A DNA stretch of 64,000 nucleotides from Chrysophaeum taylorii (Eukaryota > Sar > Pelagophyceae > Pelagomonadales > Pelagomonadaceae). The stretch is from NCBI GenBank assembly GCA_029834535.1, contig JAQMWT010000057.1, positions 124,001 through 188,000 on the forward strand, in the 5' to 3' direction. The position numbers were made by a program, and so were the translations under genes. Each line of letters starts with the position of its first letter. Position 1 is the stretch's first letter. The notes under the pieces were generated by a model that saw only the letters and a list, made by a program, of their open reading frames with translations, searched no databases and had not been told where the DNA came from. This document shows, piece by piece, positions 8,783 to 20,100 of the stretch.

Positions 8783-9871
8783 CTACAACCAGATTTCGCG
8801 ATACAGGGAGGCGGTGTCGACGTCGAAAAGCGCGACAACCCTACAACTGCTGCTGGTGCTGCTGCTCTGGGAGGAAGAGGCGGAGGAGGCGGCGGAGGAA
8901 CCCTCTTCCTCCTCGTCCGCGTCGTCGTCGGGAGAGCGGACCTCCTCTATCGCGAGGAGCCTGCCGTCGGGGGACAAGGTGGCGGAATGCGTGCGCCAGG
9001 CAAAGATGTCGGATCTGGCGAACTTGCCGCGGATCTCGCCGGTGCGGGCGTCGAGAATGGCGACCGCGTTGTGACCGTCGAGCTTAGTCGCCACGGCGAA
9101 GGAAGTTCCCGCGGGCGAGAAAACTATGCGGTAGATGGGTCCCGTGGAGGCGTTTACCTGGCGCATGACGTCGGCCGAGGCGACGTCGACGACGACGATC
9201 ACCCCCGAGTCGATGCCGGCGACGGCGAGTTCGTCGCCGTCGGGGGAAAACGCGATCGAGGGCAAAACGACGCCGTAGTCTCGGTCGCGGGGGGCCTCGA
9301 CGCACTCGGGGACCGCCGCGAAGGTAACGCGGCCGTTGGTCGCCCCGATCGCGAGGAGCGCGGAATCCTTTGGCGAAAAAGCGAGCGCGGTAACGCCGAG
9401 TATCCTGCGGCCGACGACGAGCGAAGTCGTTATCGACTCGCGGACGGCGACGACGTGGACACCCGTGTTGGTGCCGACGGCCAGGAATCTCGAGTCGTTG
9501 GAAAAGGCGAGGGCCTCGAAGTAGCTCGCGGGGACGCGCACCCAGCGCGGGGGGGCTTTGGAACGACGCGAAAACAACCCGACTCCCCGCGCGCGCACGA
9601 TCGCGAGCCACGCGCCGTCGGGCGAGAGCGTCGCGCACCGCACCGTAAAGGGTCTTTCGATCTCGACGACGCGCCGCGTTCCGCGGCTCGAGAGCGTCAC
9701 GACGGTCGCCCGCGATCCGGAACAGCTCGCGAAAGTCAGGTCCTCGTTGAGAAACAGAAACGGCGCGAGGCCCTGCCGCCAGACGCACCGCGGCACTCGT
9801 CGCCGCCACAACGCGAGGACGATCGTCGTGTACGCCTCGCGCGACACCTCAAACCTGGACCGGCAGTCCAT
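8783..9871 (-). CDS. WD40-type beta-propeller protein
   Basis: 362 residues from an ATG at 9871. Repeated blade phrases are clear: TLSPDGAWLAI, AFSNDSRFLAVG, AFSPKDSALLAIG, AFSPDGDELAVAG, FSPAGTSFAVA and TLSPDGRLLAIEE. That gives about six to seven blades, most lacking the terminal WD dipeptide. It should be a scaffold or adaptor. A Glu/Ser-rich segment near the C-terminus corresponds to GAC/TCC triplets. No further domain identifies a specific complex. Confidence 0.8.
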   Translation of the reverse strand: MDCRSRFEVSREAYTTIVLALWRRRVPRCVWRQGLAPFLFLNEDLTFASCSGSRATVVTLSSRGTRRVVEIERPFTVRCATLSPDGAWLAIVRARGVGLFSRRSKAPPRWVRVPASYFEALAFSNDSRFLAVGTNTGVHVVAVRESITTSLVVGRRILGVTALAFSPKDSALLAIGATNGRVTFAAVPECVEAPRDRDYGVVLPSIAFSPDGDELAVAGIDSGVIVVVDVASADVMRQVNASTGPIYRIVFSPAGTSFAVATKLDGHNAVAILDARTGEIRGKFARSDIFAWRTHSATLSPDGRLLAIEEVRSPDDDADEEEEGSSAASSASSSQSSSTSSSCRVVALFDVDTASLYREIWL

Positions 9872-10603
9872 GCCGCACCGTCGGGGCCTATAGCGCCGCG
9901 CTTCGTCTCATATTTTTTTTCAACTTGGCGTTTTGGGACGACGAAGACTCTTCTCTTCTCTTCTCTTCTCTTTGCGGAGGGAGATCCGAGATCAAGTCGA
10001 GGGGGGGGTGGTTGGTTGCCTTTGTAAACCAAACGAAAAAAATAAAATAAACAAACAACCAGGCTAAAATTAATTAAGGAGGATTGTAGGGGGGCGAAAG
10101 AAAAGGAAAGACAGACATCGTCCTTCACTGCGAAGTTTGACGGTTTCGAGCCTGAGGTGGGTTGGCTTTGAGGGCGGATTCCATTGTGTCCCGTCTGTCA
10201 GGGTGGTGCCAGTTGCCGTCGAAAAAAAAGTCGGGGATCTCGTGCCTCGCCGAGAAGAAGCTTGACGAGGTAGGCCTCTGCGGGCGGGTCAGGGTCAGGG
10301 TCAGGGTCACTTCCGGCGGTGGGGGTAGAAGAGCGGGGCGCCGTGTGAGAGACACTCACTGACTATTATACCGGAGCCCAATCTGGAGATGGCGCAGTCG
10401 GGTTTGCGAAGTCCGGGACGTAGGAGGCGTCGTCGGGGAGGGCGTGTTTTTTTTTCGGCGGGGGAAAAAAAGTCACCGCCGGGCATTACGAGACAGGTCC
10501 AGCCGTCAGGTGGGTGTTCTGGGAATTGCAGGCCAACCCGCCGCGCCAAACCCCCGGATTGCGGCATATGATAGAATGAATGCTACGACGAATCATAAGT
10601 TTA

Positions 10604-10637
<34 letters not shown>

Positions 10638-10742
10638 TTTTTTTTCCCATAATAATAATAAGCGCACGACTCGACTCGAAAGGCTCGAGGCTCGAGTCGA
10701 CGGTGGTAGTCGTTAGTGAAAGCAAGAAAGAGGAGAAGGAGC
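9872..10742. other. Intergenic, with possible small exons on the minus strand
   Basis: 870 bp between the WD40 start and the end of the giant gene. On the minus strand, 10125-10250 reads ...IPDFFFDGNWHHPDRRDTME... and 10390-10450 reads LPDDASYVPDFANPTAPSP, both in open frames with GT and AG dinucleotides near their edges. They could be exons of a small gene, but I cannot assemble one convincingly. It also has a GGGTCA triple repeat near 10288-10310 and a (GAC)n run at 10600-10636. Confidence 0.3.
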
Positions 10743-11156
10743 CTAGTCGGTGGAAGCGTCGATGAGGGTTTTGAGGGCGCGGTTGGGGACGAGGGCGCGG
10801 GAGGGGAGGCGGGCATTGGTCTGGGGGCTCGTGGCGTGGGACTGGAGCCAGCGCGAGATGGCGGCTCGCTCGTAGGAGAAACCGTCGGCGGCGATGACGG
10901 GGTCAGTCATGATCTCGCGGGTGATGGGGCAGAGGAACTCGGCGGGGAGGTCGTTTCGAGAAGTCGTCGCGCTATTTTCCTGGAGCATGCAAGTTCTGGC
11001 TTGCTCGGCGGCGAGCTTTGCCTTGGAGAGTTCGTCGAGGAGCGCGCGGGTGTCGGTTTCCAAGGGCGGGAGTTGGGCGCGGCGGAGGAGGTCGTCGACG
11101 GCGGCGAGGAGGTCGTCGCGCGACGGAGATTCCGCTTCCGGTTCATTTTCTTCCGG

Positions 11157-11188
<32 letters not shown>

Positions 11189-14100
11189 GGGTCGTCTCCG
11201 CGGCGGCGACGCGAGGAGGCGGCTCCTCGTCCTCGTCGTCGTCGTCGTCGTCGTGGTCGTCGTGGTCGTCGCCGCGGCCGCGGCCGCGGCGGCGGGAGGA
11301 GGGGGTTTCGAAGACGTAGACTCGCGTCGCGAGGAGGGTCTCGTAGTCGCGGGGTCCCGTCTGGAGCTTTACGCGCGGCACGGAGGTGGTGTCGTCGCGA
11401 CCGACGACCACAGCGTAGACGAGACGATTCCGGCCTTTTTCGACGGCGACGATTTCTCCCGGGGAAAAGGGGTGCAGGACGGCGAGACGAACGGCGTCGT
11501 CCGGATCGAGGGGAGCGCCCGGACGGCCGCGGCGGAGGGCGAGGCGACGGGGGGCAACGAAAGCGCGGGGATCCGCGAGCAAGGAGGCGAGGAGATGCGA
11601 AGAGTCTCTCGCGAGGCCGAGGTAAGGGGCGAGGGCGTCGGCGACGGCCGCGCGGTCGCGGTCGGGTCGGACGAGAAGCTTATGGTCGTCGCGAAGCACG
11701 AAGGCCGACGAAGGCTCGGGGTTTGTCCAGAAGATATCATCTTCTCCGGTCTCGACAAAGACGAAACGGGATGGAATCGAGACGCGCGTCGCGAGATTCG
11801 CGCGTCGCAAAACTTGGAGGGTCTCGAGCTTGCGGGCGACGCAGCTCGCGCCGTCGGTCTCGTCGAGAAGCGCGTCGGCCAACCCCCGCGCCCGGAGCTT
11901 GGTCGCCAATTCGTCGTCGTCGCGGTCGTCGTCGTCTCTTTTCGCTCTCGTCTCGCCCGCGAGATGTTCTGTCGCGACCTCCGAGAGACGCGGCACGCCG
12001 AGCTTGACGCAGGCGTCCGTCGAGAGGCGGGGGTGGGCCGCCGAGAGGCCCGTCGTGAGTTTGCGGCGAAGCACCGGATCGTCGTCGACGACGAGATTTC
12101 GCGCCGGGCGGAGATAGCCGAATTCGTCGGGAAGCACGACGTCGTCGCCAGAAGAAGTAGTGATCCCGTCGCCGTCGTCGTCGCCGCCGACGAGAGACAC
12201 GAGGCGAATCGCCGCCGAGAGTTCGTTGGGATCGAGTCGTCTGTCGCGAGCGCCGACGCGGCCGAGGAGGTCGGCGTACTCGGCCGGGCGGGGCGAATCG
12301 GCGACGGCGAGGCAGTCGCGGAGGAAGGTCGCGTGGCGGCGGAGGGGCGAGGGGAGCTCGAAGATCAAGGGGGCGAGGCGGCGCGGAATCTCCTCCTCGA
12401 TAAAGACGCGGCGACTCGCGGGCGAGACGAGAGTAAAAGACGAGGCCGGAATTGAATGAGAAGAAGAAGAACCGACGGGGACGCAATTCCGGCGCGGCAG
12501 GGCCTCTTTGACGCGCGGCGAGAGGCGCGGCCAGGCGTCGGAAAGGAAGCCGTATATGGCCGAAAAGGTATCCAAAACCCCGACGTCGACGGCGCGGAAG
12601 GCGAGCTCGAATTCGGCGCGCGAGGCGTCCGAGAGGTAGGAGAGGTGCGCGAGGACGAAGGGTTCGGGGGGCGGGCTCCGGAAGCCGAGGGCCGACCACA
12701 GGAGGCGCGGGGGCGCGTCCTCGCTCGAAACTAGGGGCGTTTTTGTCCAGCAGAGCGCGCGGTCGGCGTGGCAAGCCGCGGCGTCGAGGGCCACCATCAC
12801 CCCCCCGAATTGGCCCCCGGCCTCCAACAAAATGGCCGGAACGAACGGGATCGTGCCGAGGGTCCGGAGGAATTCGGAATCCGATCCCAAGACGCGGTTC
12901 CGATCGCCCTGGTCGAAGTCGCGCTCCAGATGAGCGAGGAGGTGGCGCGCGCGGCGCTCGTCTTTCTTCGCGCCCGCCAACCTCGCGGCCTTCAAAAATA
13001 TCGCCGGCTCGAGGGTTCGCCGGAGGCCGAGGTCGCGGAGCAAAGCGAGCCAGGGTCCGGACCGGGACGACGGAAAGAACATCGTTTCCTCATCGTCGTC
13101 GTCGTCGTCGTCGTCGAGGCCGCAGGCTTGGGCGAGGGTTTCGACCGACGGATCTAGGAGCGCGTCGGGTCTCGCCAGCACGAAAGCGTGGTCTTCTCCG
13201 CCGCCGCAGGGCACGAAGCTCGATACTCTCAAAGCGTCGCGAAGCTCGGCGGACCTCCCCAGGTCCGTATCCCACCGGTCCAGAAGAAGCGCGAGAAACG
13301 CGTCGAAGCGATCATCTCCAGCGTACGACGGAATCTGCGGGACGACGAGGCGCGCGAGGGCCGTCGCGAGATCGAGGGACGGAACGCCGAGATCCGTGAG
13401 GAGTTCGGCCTCGGCGGGCGCGCGGGGCGAAAGGATGTCCTCGGCGCGAAAAGCTTCGGGGGGGGCCACCCGCCGCACGATCGCCTCGACCCCCGGGCCG
13501 AGGGTTCCCAAGCCCGGGCGCGCGACGAGGTCCACGCGTCGTCCTTCGAGCGTCTCGAATAACGGGAGTTTCCGGAGCCGCTCGCGTTCTGCCGCGCCCA
13601 AAAAGGTGCCGACCAGAAAATCGCGGTCGCTCGCGTCCAGGCGCGTCCACGCGAGCCGCGACGGCTCCTCCTCCTGGATCGAGGCCAGGCTCCGCAGCAC
13701 GCGCTCCTCCGAGCCCCCGAGCGCCCGGGCGATCGCTCGTCGCGCGCTCTCCGACGACCACCACGACATGTCCAGCACCGGCGCCCCCACCTTCTCGACC
13801 ACCTCCAGGAGCCGCGACGACGACGACGACGACGCGGCCGAAGGCGACGGCTCGTCCTTCACTTCTTCTTGTGCTCGAGGACGAGTGGGTTGCTTGCAAG
13901 CCGCCGCCCCGGCTATTATAGCAACAGCGTCCTCGCCGATCTGCTCGAAACGGCGCGAATCGAGCTCGTCGTCGAGGCGGTCCGAGTCGCGGTCTCTCGC
14001 GTCGATCGCCGCGCGGTCCGTCGCCCGGCGGCCGGCCTCCTCCTCGAGCTTCGAGACCGTTTCGGGATCGACCGAGGAAAGCGAGACGACGAGCTTGGAA

Positions 14101-17100
14101 CGGTAGTCGCAGCGTGCCAGGCCGCCATTTTTGAGCGGGACGAGCGGGAACCGGTCGAAGAGGGCCGTCACGTTGGCGTCGGCGAGCGAAATTTCCTCCC
14201 AAAAATCGCGGAGCCAGAGCCTGCTCCCCGAAGGCAGGTCCGAATCCCGCCAGTTCTCGACCAATCGCGCCCCCAACCACGAGGAGGGCAAGAGGTCCTC
14301 CAAGTGAGCCGCGAGCGTCGCCGCGTTGAATTTCTCGAGGCCGACGGCCGTCGCGAACTCCATCGCGAGGGGCCCGTCGCCGAGGAGCTCGGGCACGGCC
14401 CGCACGGCGCGCGGCGAGACGAACCGCGCGGCCAGCGCGGCCGAATTTTCGCAGAGCGCCTGCTGGCGCCGCGTCGCCAGGAGGCCTTTGCCGCCCGAGA
14501 ACGACGCGACCTTGGAGCCCGAGAACGACGCGATCGAGAGCGGAAGCAAGGGGAGCGGGCCGATCTCGGCCCAGCAGCGCTGGCGCCGGCGGCGCGCCGT
14601 GGCCGAGTCGTCGGTCGCCGCCTCGAGGCCGTCGGCCGCGCAGAGGCGCAGCAACTGCGTCACGAGCCGCGGCGAGTTTTCGCGGCCGATCTCGGCCGCG
14701 AGGGCCTCGACCCTCTCGCGCGCCAGAGCGCGCCGGAGCGACGAACTCGTCGCGAGCTCGACGCCGTTCCTCGAGCTCAGCTCGCCCCCCAAAGCCTCGG
14801 CAAAAAACCCTTTCGAGTCGTCCTCGAGGCGCGACAACGCGGCCGCGAGGTCGACCGCCACGCGCGCCGGGACCTGAAAGAGGGGCATGCGCCGCTGGAG
14901 GAAGGCCTCGACGCGGATAGGGAGCGGCGCCGCCCGGAAGACGCCCTGGCTCGCCGCGGCGAACTCGCCCCGCGACGACACGAACAGCGCCTCGCCCGCG
15001 AGCTGCTGCGCTGCTCTCTGGGCCGCGCCGACCGTGTGGCACGCCACGCCCGCCGCCGACAGCCGCGGCCAGTACCGGTACAGAGCGTGCCGCACGCGGT
15101 CGCGCAGGTGGACGAGCAACGCCGGGACGACGACGCCCAAAGCCCCCGCCCAGAGCGCCTCGTTCCACTCGCTCAGCACGAGCTGCGCGTAATTGTTGTT
15201 GTTGTTGTTGTTGTTCGAGCCCCCCGCCGGCAGCCGCGCGCGCTCCGCCTCCAAAGAAGAATCCGCAGCAGCAGCGGCGGCGGCGGCGGCGGCGGCGGCT
15301 AAATCGTCGTCTTCTTCTTCTTCTTCTTCGGCGGAACCGCGGCGGCGGTGCGCGACGAGCTTCCGCGAGACAGCGCCTGGTGCCGCCGCCGAAAAGGTCG
15401 CCGGGACGAGGGGATCGATCGCGAAGGGCGCGTCGACGTGGAGGGCCGAAGCAACGCGGGATATGTCGAGGCCGGCATCGGCGCCGCCGGAAAAGAGGCG
15501 GCCGGAATCGGCGGCGGTCGCGTCGCCGCCGCCGCCGCCGCCGCCGCCGCCGTCGCCGTCGCCGATGCGAGCGGCCACCGAGACGACCGGGGCGTCGGCG
15601 TGCGCGCGGCCGACGGCCCCCGCGACGGCGAGGTCGTCGCAGAGGTCGCGGATCCGCTTCGAGGGCGCGAGGACGTGACAGGCGAGCCAGGTCGCCGTGG
15701 CGTCGGGGGTTTCGTTTCCTTCCCCCGCCGCACCAAAGTTGGAGCGGACGACGTCGAACTCGAGGACCAGTCGCGGCGGCGACCACGACGGCTGCAGGAC
15801 CTTGGAGCTAAAGGTGGACGCGAAGAACTGCTGGACCTTGGACATGCGCCAGGCCTTGGCGAGCTTGCCGAGGGCGCGGCGCGCGGCGCGCGCGTCGTCG
15901 CCGCTCTTGCGAGGAGGAGAAGGAAAGACGTCGTCCATCCCCTGGCACGCGAGGACGCGCCTCTCTCTGCGCGCGCACGAGAAGAGTGGCACCAGGGCCG
16001 ATCCCGCCCCGGGAAAAAAACGGTGCGCGCTGAGGCTCGCGAGGTTTTCCGAAAAGACGAGCGCTTGCGGCGCGCGCGCCTCGACGGCCTCGACGAGCCG
16101 CGCCACTCTCGCCTCGTCGAGGGCATCTTCTTTGAAAAAGGAGGACACACCCCCTTCTCCCGTCGCGTGGCGCCTGAGCGGGAGGCGGATCACGGTCCCG
16201 GTCGCGCAGCCCCGGTCGGTCACGCCGAACGGAAGCGACTCGAAGGGCGCGAACTGGTCCGAGAACTTGCGCGCGAGCTCGCCGTCGGCCAGCGAGTACC
16301 TGCGTCCGCGCGGCTTCGAGGAGGGGGCGTTGCCGTTGTTGTCGTCGTCGTCGTCGCCGCTCGCGAGAAACTCGCCCGTCGGGTTGAAGAGGTGGAGCGC
16401 GTCGCCGGCGAGAACCACCAGACAGTCGGTGAGCGAGAAGGCCGCCGCGAGGCCGCGGCCCGTTAGGGCCTTTTTGTCGGGCGGCGCGGGCCGGTTTTTA
16501 TTATTATTGCCGCTGCTGCTGCTGCTGCTGCTTTCGACGGCGTCGCGAAGCAGCCCGAGCTGCTGGTCTTCTTCGGCGGCGCGGTCGACGGCGACGCCCG
16601 ACTGCAAGAGGCCGCGCACGATGGCGTCCGTTCCGAGGGGCGCGGCGTGCTCGAAGTAGAGGACGAGGGCCGGGCCCTGGAGGGCCGCGAGCGCGGGCGA
16701 GAGGAGCGAGTCGACCTCGTGCTCGCGGTCGTCGACGATCAAGGTCGCCGATTTGGCGCCAAAGACGTCGGCGACCGCGAGGACGTCGAGGAGCGCGGCG
16801 CGCTCGTCGTCGTCCGAGGCGAGGAGGTCCTTCGCCGCCGGGCAAGGGATGGACTGGGTCGCCTGCTCGTTGCTGAGGAGGAGCGCGCGCAGACTCTTTA
16901 CCCCCACCGCGCGCGCCGTTTCTTCGGGAATGCTCGCGTGGCAGAACGTCGTGCCCGAGGCGTGCCGCATCCACTGGGCCTTGACCGCGGACGAGAGCCA
17001 CGGGGCGTCGTCGTAGACCAAAAGGCGCGCGGGCGATAGGCGGTGGTGGGCGTCGGGGACGAGGACGTCGAGGGCGACCGCGTCGCGGGTCGCGACGAAT

Positions 17101-20100
17101 CCGACCAACGCAATCGCGAGAGCTAACGAGTCGGCGTCGAGGACGCGGCGAACTTCCGCGAGTCGCTCCAGCGCCGAGACGTAGTCCTCGACGTCAAACC
17201 GGTCGCGCACGCCGAGCGCGCGCGCGAGAGTCCCGTAGCTCGTCGCTACGCCGTCGGGGCATTCGTGGAGGGGTCGGTCCGAAAACGCGCGGACCCGCGA
17301 CGACAACGAGAGCCCCGCCACGCCGCGGAAGGCTTCGGCCTCGAAGGCGACGCGGCGACTCGTCGCGAACCCCGTCTGGATCCAGACCCAGGGCTCTTCC
17401 AACAAAACCCTCGCGGCCCGCTCGAAGCCCGGGTCGCCCGCCTCGAGGGCCGCCTGGAGCACGCCGTACGCGTTCGGGATCACCACCGACATCTTGCGGC
17501 AGAACTTGGCCAAAAAGTCCTCGTCTTCGAGAGCTCGGCGGCGGAAGGAGGCGTCGAGGGCGACGAGCTGGAGGGCGACGACCTCGGGATCGACGTCGGC
17601 GCGCCACCCCAACAAGTCCAAAAGCGCGTCCGACCTCGGGACGTGGGCGCGCGACACGAGGCCGAGGACCGAGGAGCACATCCAGGCGTCGGCGACGGGC
17701 CGCGACTCGCGCGGCGACCGGACGCCGCAGCCACCGTACTCCGCGGGCCTCGGCGCGAGCGCCACGAAGCCCGACTCGTCCGACTCGGACGACAACTCGT
17801 CCGACTCGTCCGACTCGTCGTCGTCGTCGTCCCGGGACGACGGCGGCGGCAGCGTCGGGATCCACCGCAGCGACGCGAGCTCCTTGACAAAATCATCATC
17901 GTCGGGGTTCCCATCGTCCTCCGGACGACGGAGGACCTCGGCGGCGTCGCGATCGAGGGCTTTCAAGAGGGCCGCGCCGCGGCGGCGCGCCTCGCGCTCG
18001 AGCGCGGGATCTTCGTCGGCGCGCGTCGCGAGCGCGTGCGTCGAGCCGGCGCTCGCCAGAGCGCCCGCGCGGTCGAGCGAGATCCGGAGGCCGAGGTCCT
18101 TGAGGGCGTTGAGGGTGGCGTCGTCGTCGACGTTCGGAAAGCTCTCGGGCTCGAGGAGGTCGCCGAGGCCGCGGACCCGCGGATCGTAGAGCTCGATCGG
18201 CCGGACAAAGCCGTCGCCGGCCGGCACGAAGGGCGTCGCGGCCAGCTTTCTCGCGACGGCCGGCATGCCCGCGAGCCGCGGGAGGTCGCGGAGCAGCGCG
18301 TTCGCCGCGGCGAGCCGCAGCCCGTCGTCTTCTTCATCCTCCTCGAACCGAGGCAGCGCCGCCACGACGATATCCGCGAGCTCGACGCGCGGCGCCTCGA
18401 GGCGCCGCAGCAGCCGGCGGCTCGCGGGGTCGTCGTCGACGGCGAAGAGCGGCGTCGTCGCGGCGGCGAGCTCGACCAAAGCAGCGTCGACGTTCTCGGG
18501 CGGGACGCCGCCCCCCGCGTCGACGGAGACGTGTTCGTTCGAGACGGTGCGGAAAACGGGCAGCTCCCGGACGGCGAGAACCGACGCGTTGTCGAGGGCG
18601 CGGCTCGCGAGCCAGTCGCGGAGGGCGGCGCAACAGCGCTCGGGGTCTTCTTCTTCTTCTTCCCACGGAATGACTTTATTGTTTACGAGGAGAGCGCCAG
18701 CGACGCCCGCGGGTGTCGGCGACCGCGCGATTTTAGCATTATTGTCGAAAGGAAAGTCCGCTTTGTCGTCGTCGAGGATCGCGACGCCCGCCGCCAGGAG
18801 GGCATCCACGACGCCGGTCGGGAGCGTCCCGGCCGCGACGAGCCGCGGCGCGGGCGCCGTCAGGCGCACGAGGACGGGACGGCGCGCCGCCCCCAAAAAG
18901 GCCGGGAGCAGCGGCCACACCTCGACGAGGGCGCGCGCCTCCTCGTAGTCGTCGCCGCGGACCCAGGACCACAGCGCCTCGAGCCACCGCGGCGTCGGCA
19001 CGAAGAATCCCGTGTCGCGCGTCCCGCGGTCGGGCGCGGGGTCGTCGGGGTCTTCCGCGGGGTCGGAAACGACCGGCCGCGACACGACGTCGGCGCCGCA
19101 CCATTCCTGCGGGAGCCGCGCCGCGATCGCCGTCGCGATGTCGCGCGGCCGGCACGCGCGAACCCGCGAGGCATCATCATAATCATCGTCATCTCGATCA
19201 TCATCCGTAGTAGCATCGAGCGCGTCGGCGACGGTCGCCGCGAGCGCCGCGACGCGCGCGTGCGCGAGCTGGCGCGCGTCGAGGGGTCGCAGCAAGGTCC
19301 GGACGATCGGGTTCTCGGCCGCGAAGATGGCCTCGTTCGGGTCGGCGGACTCGAAGGTCAGGAGGTCGCCGTTCTGCACGTAGAGAAACGGAAGCCGCTT
19401 GACGGTCGAGAGGTCCGACTTTGACCTGGCGTCGCTCAGCGCGAACTCGAGGAGCGTTTTGACGTCGCTGGCGCGCTCGAGGCTCGGCCGCCGCTCGGTC
19501 CCGAACGTCGTGGGCCTCGTCGCGCCGGCGGTCGCGTAGAACTCCCGCACGAATCCCGGATCGACGACGTGCCCGACGCACTTGGCCTCGATCATGGCGC
19601 GCCGCAGCGCCTCGTCCTCGAACCGCACCACGGCGAGGCCTTCGACGAGCAGGAGCTCGGCGACGGCGTCGACCTAAGATTCTCGAAATTACGCCATCAA
19701 GACATTACAAGCTCGACACCTTTTCGTCGACGCCGGGGCGCGGCGCCGCGACGGCGCGGTAGGGCTCGACGTCGGCGCCGTCGCCGGCCGTGAGCACGAC
19801 GAGGTGGCTCGCGTGCGCGAAGACGGCGTCGCGGCACGCGTCCCAGGGCGCGCCGGGCCTGGCGATCGGCCAGAACCGAGGCGGCCCCTCTCCTCCGAGC
19901 TTGTGGATCTCGACGAGCGCCATCGCGTACGCGAGGGCGACCGCGTCCGCGAGGAGCGCTTCGTTCCACTCGGACCGCCGACGGCCCTCGGCCGAAGCGG
20001 CGTCCTCGCCGTGCCAGACGTCCATGCGGTTCGACGACAGCTCGAAGTAGCCGTTCACGTGGACGGGGAGCGACGTGCGCGCGGGGAGCGGGAGGAAGCA

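Noticed and set aside
7141-8838. A 565-codon minus-strand frame over the LRR gene
   Set aside because: Antisense to a frame with LRRs and a zinc finger. Composition is Asp/Arg/Gly with poly-Asp from triplets.
10716-12455. A 579-codon plus-strand open frame
   Set aside because: It lies antisense to the U-box end of the sacsin-like gene. In GC-rich coding DNA with few stops, long antisense frames are expected. It is Gly/Glu/Arg low complexity with no motif.
13312-15786. An 824-codon minus-strand open frame in a second frame
   Set aside because: An out-of-frame shadow of the sacsin-like gene, almost all Arg, Gly, Pro and Ala. The true frame carries conserved modules.
17265-19424. A 719-codon plus-strand open frame
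   Set aside because: Antisense shadow of sacsin exon 4, rich in Arg/Gly/Asp, no domain.
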